Assembly: GCA_964448005.1 (NCBI GenBank) | Contig: CAYUUW010000049.1 | Location: 1-9,213, forward strand | Direction: 5' to 3' | DNA length: 9,213 bases | DNA from: CAYUUW01 sp964448005 | GTDB taxonomy: Bacteria; Patescibacteriota; Gracilibacteria; UM-FILTER-43-11 | Shown here: one piece after another, positions 7,025 to 9,213 of the stretch | How positions within the stretch are numbered: the first letter of the stretch is position 1 | Layout: each line of letters starts with the position of its first letter | Position numbers and translations under genes: made by a program | Notes under the pieces: model-generated | What the model saw: only the letters and a program-made list of their open reading frames with translations | Database searches by the model: none | Told to the model about the DNA's origin: nothing

Positions 7025-7049
7025 ATTTTTCAGAAAAATTTAATTTTTC
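7025..7049. repeat. Overlapping AT-rich inverted repeats in the divergent promoter region
   Basis: ATTTTTC-A-GAAAAAT (7025-7039) overlaps GAAAAATT-T-AATTTTTC (7033-7049). The central GAAAAAT arm can pair with either side. The element abuts the -35 box at 7051, where it could act as an UP-like element or an operator. No regulator can be named. Confidence 0.5.
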
Positions 7050-7050
7050 C

Positions 7051-7078
7051 TTGAAAATCGTCCAAAAGAAGCTACTAT
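7051..7078 (+). promoter_or_regulatory. Candidate promoter of the DUF4215-repeat lipoprotein gene
   Basis: TTGAAA (7051-7056) and TACTAT (7073-7078) are 16 bases apart, preceded by AT-rich sequence. Transcription would begin near 7085, leaving a leader of about 77 bases before the ATG at 7162. The TTG of the -35 box is in frame with the gene but is not a credible start codon. Confidence 0.45.
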
Positions 7079-7161
7079 TTTGCTACACAGCCGCTAGACG
7101 ATTGGGCTGTTTGGTTAGGCTTAGAAGTCAAATCACCAACGGAAACAAGGAGAAAGAGAAG

Positions 7162-8034
7162 ATGGAACGACTGAATTCATTCACAAAGACATTGCGACCC
7201 CTCCAATTGATGCTGGCCTGCATCCTTTGTGGCGCGATCCTCCTTCAGGGCATGGGTTGCACGATCGACGGAGTGGCCATTGCCGATACCGAAACAGGAG
7301 AAGGCACAGGGGAAAGCGAAACAGGCGAAGCCGCGCCTGTTTGCGGCGACGGAGTGGCCGAATTCGAGGCGGGCGAAGAGTGCGACTTCGGCAGCCTGAA
7401 CAGCGATTCGGAGAAGTGCACCAGCGTCTGCACGATCAACGAATGCGGCGACGGCTACGTGCTGGAAGGAGTAGAGGCCTGCGATGATGAAGAGCTGAAC
7501 GGAGTAGACGAGTGCAGCACAGATTGCAGGCTTGTCACCTGCGGGGACGGCATAGTCGATCAAGGCGAAGAGTGCGATGACGGAAACCAGGATCAGGCAG
7601 ACGGCTGCTTAACCAGCTGCCTCAATGCCAGCTGCGGCGACGGGATCACCCAAGAGCAAGAGGGCGAAGAGTGCGACGACGGGAATCCCCTGAATAGCGA
7701 TGCCTGCACCGAAGCCTGCGAGCTGGGTGCGTGCGGCGACGGCATCCTGATGAATGCCGAGGGGCTGGAAAACCCGGAGGAGTGCGACGACGCCAATGTG
7801 AGCAGCAACGACTACTGCACCAACGAGTGCGCCCTGGCCTTCTGCGGGGACGGCGAGCTGTGGACCGGCGTGGAGCAGTGCGACGACGGGAACAATGTGG
7901 ACGGGTGCAGCGACTCCTGCAGGCGGGAAGCCTGTGGAAATGGCATTGTCGATCCGGAAGAGGAGTGCGACGACGGAAACCTCAACGCTTGGGATGGCTG
8001 TAATGATCTGTGCGAAATCGTTGAGCCTGGCTGA
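7162..8034 (+). CDS. Lipoprotein with seven DUF4215/Myxococcus-type cysteine-rich repeats
   Basis: The ATG at 7162 is preceded by AAGGAG (7147-7152) with a 9-base spacer, giving 290 residues; the frame is open farther upstream but lacks a comparable site. A hydrophobic signal (MLACILCGAILLQGMGC) ends at Cys33, a probable though non-classical lipid-attachment cysteine. It is followed by a Thr/Glu/Gly-rich linker (DTETGEGTGESETGE). From residue 61 to the end come seven repeats of about 27-37 residues, each beginning CGDG or CGNG, with a central E-[EQA]-C-D-[DF] and two further cysteines, mostly ECDDGN. That makes four cysteines per repeat. Repeat 2 has CDDEELNG and repeat 5 CDDANV plus an inserted LMNAEGLENPE. 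This matches the DUF4215 / Myxococcus cysteine-rich repeat family found in secreted and surface proteins; the repeats are presumably disulfide-bonded and their ligand is unknown. The gene stands alone, divergent from the SLH operon, and ends in TGA. Confidence 0.93.
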   Translation: MERLNSFTKTLRPLQLMLACILCGAILLQGMGCTIDGVAIADTETGEGTGESETGEAAPVCGDGVAEFEAGEECDFGSLNSDSEKCTSVCTINECGDGYVLEGVEACDDEELNGVDECSTDCRLVTCGDGIVDQGEECDDGNQDQADGCLTSCLNASCGDGITQEQEGEECDDGNPLNSDACTEACELGACGDGILMNAEGLENPEECDDANVSSNDYCTNECALAFCGDGELWTGVEQCDDGNNVDGCSDSCRREACGNGIVDPEEECDDGNLNAWDGCNDLCEIVEPG

Positions 8035-8052
8035 AAAAGCCTAACCAAAAAC

Positions 8053-8083
8053 GGGACAGCATGCCCTCCAAGTGTGCTGTCTC
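8053..8083 (+). terminator. Hairpin downstream of the DUF4215 gene, possible weak terminator
   Basis: GGGACAGCA (8053-8061) can pair with TGCTGTCTC (8075-8083), including one G-U pair, around a 13-base loop, starting 19 bases after the stop. Only a short T run follows some bases later, so it may act as a weak terminator or as a 3'-end-stabilising hairpin. Confidence 0.4.
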
Positions 8084-8246
8084 GGACTACTTTAAGAGCG
8101 ATTGGTCCGATTCAATTTCGAATGGGGCTTTTTAGGCGTGCCCCGATTAGAGCGCTTAGCCCAAAGGTCATTGCGAACCTCCGATGGTCATTTGGGCGAA
8201 GCAAATCCGGAATCCATCCCCTATCCGTCATTCCGTGCTCCGACAC

Positions 8247-8264
8247 GGAATCCATGCCTTTGCT
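8247..8264 (+). repeat. Direct repeat copy 1 (GGAATCCATGCCTTTGCT)
   Basis: This 18-base sequence recurs exactly at 8357-8374, 110 bases downstream. Both copies continue from the right arm of a palindromic unit, and the sequences after them are still recognisably related, both reaching ATCCAGA. This suggests a duplicated unit of about 70 bases that has diverged. Confidence 0.75.
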
Positions 8265-8356
8265 CGTAGCTTAGAGATACGTTTTCTATCCAGAAGCCTG
8301 CCCCGAGCCTGCCCAGGAGAACCTCCAAGCCTCCACCCGTCATTCCGGCGAAAGCC

Positions 8357-8374
8357 GGAATCCATGCCTTTGCT
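8357..8374 (+). repeat. Direct repeat copy 2 (GGAATCCATGCCTTTGCT)
   Basis: Identical to 8247-8264. It overlaps the right arm of the GAAA-loop hairpin at 8342-8361. Confidence 0.75.
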
Positions 8375-8473
8375 GGCAATCTACCTTGAGAAAGAGAATC
8401 CAGAGGGTTGGGTGGATTCCGGGTCGTGGCCCGGAATGACAATTTGGGGGCGTGGATTCACCGCACGTTCAAG

Positions 8474-8502
8474 TTGACAAAATTAATAATTTTATATAAA
8501 AT
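8474..8502 (+). promoter_or_regulatory. Promoter of the small cysteine-rich lipoprotein gene
   Basis: TTGACA (8474-8479) and TAAAAT (8497-8502) are separated by exactly 17 very AT-rich bases, in contrast to the GC-rich surroundings. Transcription near 8509 would leave a leader of about 66 bases before the ATG at 8575. A 12-codon frame, ATG at 8512 to TGA at 8550, lies within this leader without a ribosome binding site. Confidence 0.75.
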
Positions 8503-8574
8503 GCGCATACAATGCCTCAGCTGAAATCACGACGATGGCAGCGGGCTTGACCACAAACAGGGAGCAGGATAGCA

Positions 8575-8922
8575 ATGAAAATGAAGCCATGGCTTCTCAT
8601 TCCGATGTTTCTCGTCAGCCTGGGCTGCGCGCACCAAACCCCCGAAGAGAAAAGCCACTACGACAGCATTCGGCAGCAATGCTCCGATTGGGGTTCCCAA
8701 GCTCAATGTCATGTCACAGCTTACGAGGTGATCGCAAGCCAATGCGGAGATACGCTAGAATGCTCCGCCCCTCACCCTTCGCAGGTCCGTCGGTACTATC
8801 GCAACCTGGAGACCGTCTGCCGGGAGCGAGGGGAAAGCGCCGACTGCGAGACTGCTGTCCGGCAACTACTGGCCGATGAATGCGCCAGCAAGCCCGAGTT
8901 CTACTGCCACCCGGACCCCTAG
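8575..8922 (+). CDS. Small lipoprotein with eight cysteines in the mature domain
   Basis: The 115-residue product opens with a short lipoprotein signal (MKMKPWLLIPMFLVSLGC; Cys18 is the likely lipidated residue, lipobox SLGC). AGGGAG (8559-8564) and AGGA (8566-8569) precede the ATG at 8575; a second ATG two codons in (8581) is equally compatible. The mature part has cysteines at 36, 45, 57, 63, 82, 91, 103 and 111. Their fairly even spacing in a charged, probably helical sequence suggests up to four disulfides in a small exported domain. I recognise no family. It has its own promoter and its own terminator, so it appears to be a single-gene transcription unit. It ends in TAG. The surrounding repeats and AT-rich control region suggest an accessory gene. 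Confidence 0.85.
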   Translation: MKMKPWLLIPMFLVSLGCAHQTPEEKSHYDSIRQQCSDWGSQAQCHVTAYEVIASQCGDTLECSAPHPSQVRRYYRNLETVCRERGESADCETAVRQLLADECASKPEFYCHPDP

Positions 8923-8932
8923 CGGCAGTGAA

Positions 8933-8973
8933 CCCCATCTACACCCGGTGCGCCGGCGTGGGGATTTCTTTTT
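8933..8973 (+). terminator. Intrinsic terminator of the small lipoprotein gene
   Basis: CCCCA (8933-8937) pairs with TGGGG (8959-8963), and inside it CCGG (8945-8948) pairs with CCGG (8953-8956) around TGCG. The hairpin is followed by A and then TTTCTTTTT (8965-8973). It begins 10 bases after the stop codon. Confidence 0.75.
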
Positions 8974-9051
8974 GACCTATCTCTTTGGGTGGCATACCAA
9001 GAGTCTTGCATAATCCAAAAAAGGTCGCCCGAGTTCGAGCCAACGAGTTAC

Positions 9052-9081
9052 TTGACAATTAATAATAAATATTATAATATT
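9052..9081 (+). promoter_or_regulatory. Strong AT-rich promoter reading out of the window
   Basis: A perfect TTGACA (9052-9057) is followed by a perfect TATAAT (9073-9078) with a short 15-base spacer; TAATAT at 9075-9080 gives the preferred 17. The -10 region lies in a 14-base perfect palindrome, AATATTATAATATT (9068-9081). No complete gene follows within the window, so its transcript, an untranslated leader or a small RNA, extends past 9213. From 8974 to 9051 I see nothing else. Confidence 0.6.
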
Positions 9082-9213
9082 CGGCTTAATGGGAAATTTG
9101 GGGGTGGTTTTTAAGAGTTTTCCAACAGGTAATTAATCATCTTTTTCCTCCTGTCTCTCCTAAGAACCAGTCTAGGATCTTTTTGAGGTAAAATGGGGTA
9201 AAAATAACCCCAA
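9082..9213 (+). other. Unassigned leader or intergenic sequence downstream of the 9052 promoter
   Basis: No gene is recognisable. A 15-codon frame (ATG at 9089, ending TAA) starts about 4 bases after the predicted transcription start without a ribosome binding site. A short hairpin, GGGGT (9195-9199) with ACCCC (9207-9211), sits at the window edge. A GAGG four bases before the ATG at 9193 is followed immediately by a stop codon, so it does not mark a gene. Confidence 0.35.

Larger units (their letters stand above)
8166..8440. repeat. Cluster of palindromic intergenic repeats (GTCATT...AATCC type)
   Basis: This non-coding stretch contains at least four related hairpin units. They share a GTCATT left edge and an AATCC(A) right edge, but their stems differ: 8187-8209 (GTCATTTG...CAAATCC, degenerate), 8227-8254 (stem ATTCCGTG/CACGGAAT), 8339-8364 (stem ATTCCGGC, GAAA loop, GCCGGAAT) and 8411-8440 in inverted orientation (stem ATTCCGGG/CCCGGAAT). 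A GTCATTGCGAAC fragment at 8168-8179 may be a further remnant. Dispersed repeats with this GTCATTCCGG...CCGGAATCCA pattern are common between genes in many bacteria. Nothing here encodes a mobilising enzyme. Confidence 0.8.

Noticed and set aside
7051..7161. An upstream TTG start extending the DUF4215 protein by 37 residues
   Set aside because: The TTG is part of a plausible -35 box, the extension would bury the lipoprotein signal, and the ATG at 7162 has a well-spaced AAGGAG.
8074..8274. A 66-codon plus-strand frame after the DUF4215 gene
   Set aside because: It has no ribosome binding site and mostly translates the palindromic repeat region.
8166..8440. CRISPR array
   Set aside because: Repeats are few, differ in sequence and orientation, and have no regular spacers or neighbouring cas genes.
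8221..8442. A minus-strand frame encoding a W-I-P-A-F-A-G-M-T type peptide
   Set aside because: This peptide is the well-known false translation of GTCATTCCGG-type palindromic repeats; the frame consists of repeat units.

Overview
The window is an accessory, cell-envelope-oriented stretch of a bacterial genome of moderately high GC content by eye. It holds six coding units, two of them halves of one interrupted gene. Nearly every intact product has a signal peptide or lipoprotein signal, and most are rich in S-layer homology (SLH) repeats, cysteines or acidic low-complexity sequence. No metabolic, informational, tRNA, rRNA, CRISPR or transposase gene is visible. The GDGDGD-linker lipoprotein and the DUF4215/Myxococcus-type cysteine-rich repeat lipoprotein are reminiscent of Nannocystis-type myxobacteria. 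Multiple SLH proteins together with a cysteine-rich module ending R-I-C-K-C fit better with candidate-phylum bacteria such as Peregrinibacteria. The sequence alone does not settle the lineage.

Layout. (1) 3-971 (+): the 3' part of a gene whose start lies outside the window, ending in a cysteine-rich module. (2) 991-1021: a perfect 13-bp hairpin that can terminate transcription from both sides, shared with the convergent gene. (3) 1040-1789 (-): an acidic GDGDGD-linker lipoprotein with its own sigma70-like promoter (TTGACA-N17-TACAAT) embedded at the end of the next gene. (4) 1859-3574 (-): a secreted protein with three C-terminal SLH domains. (5) 3586-6882 (-): a large SLH protein broken into two in-frame ORFs by one TGA at 5203-5205. 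An SLH repeat runs straight across this stop, so the ancestral or read-through product is about 1,098 residues. The downstream half has a single cysteine in a GGNCSGF motif and a distal HTYRLGVYDSN motif, suggestive of a papain-like cysteine peptidase fold. (6) 6883-7161: a divergent intergenic region with promoters for both sides. (7) 7162-8034 (+): a lipoprotein with seven DUF4215-type CGDG...ECDDGN repeats. (8) 8035-8480: a non-coding region with a cluster of palindromic GTCATT...AATCC repeats. (9) 8575-8922 (+): a small lipoprotein with eight cysteines besides the lipid-attachment cysteine, with a good promoter, ribosome binding site and terminator. (10) 8923-9213: a terminator, then a very AT-rich promoter whose transcript runs out of the window.

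The two SLH genes are 11 bases apart and read as one operon (6882 to 1859), probably translationally coupled because the second start lacks a Shine-Dalgarno site. The SLH proteins would be held on the cell wall or its polymers, while the lipoproteins display acidic or disulfide-rich domains at the surface. The most notable observation is the lone in-frame TGA within an SLH repeat. Three other genes here use TGA as a true terminator, so genome-wide recoding is unlikely and a nonsense mutation, sequence error or local readthrough must be considered.
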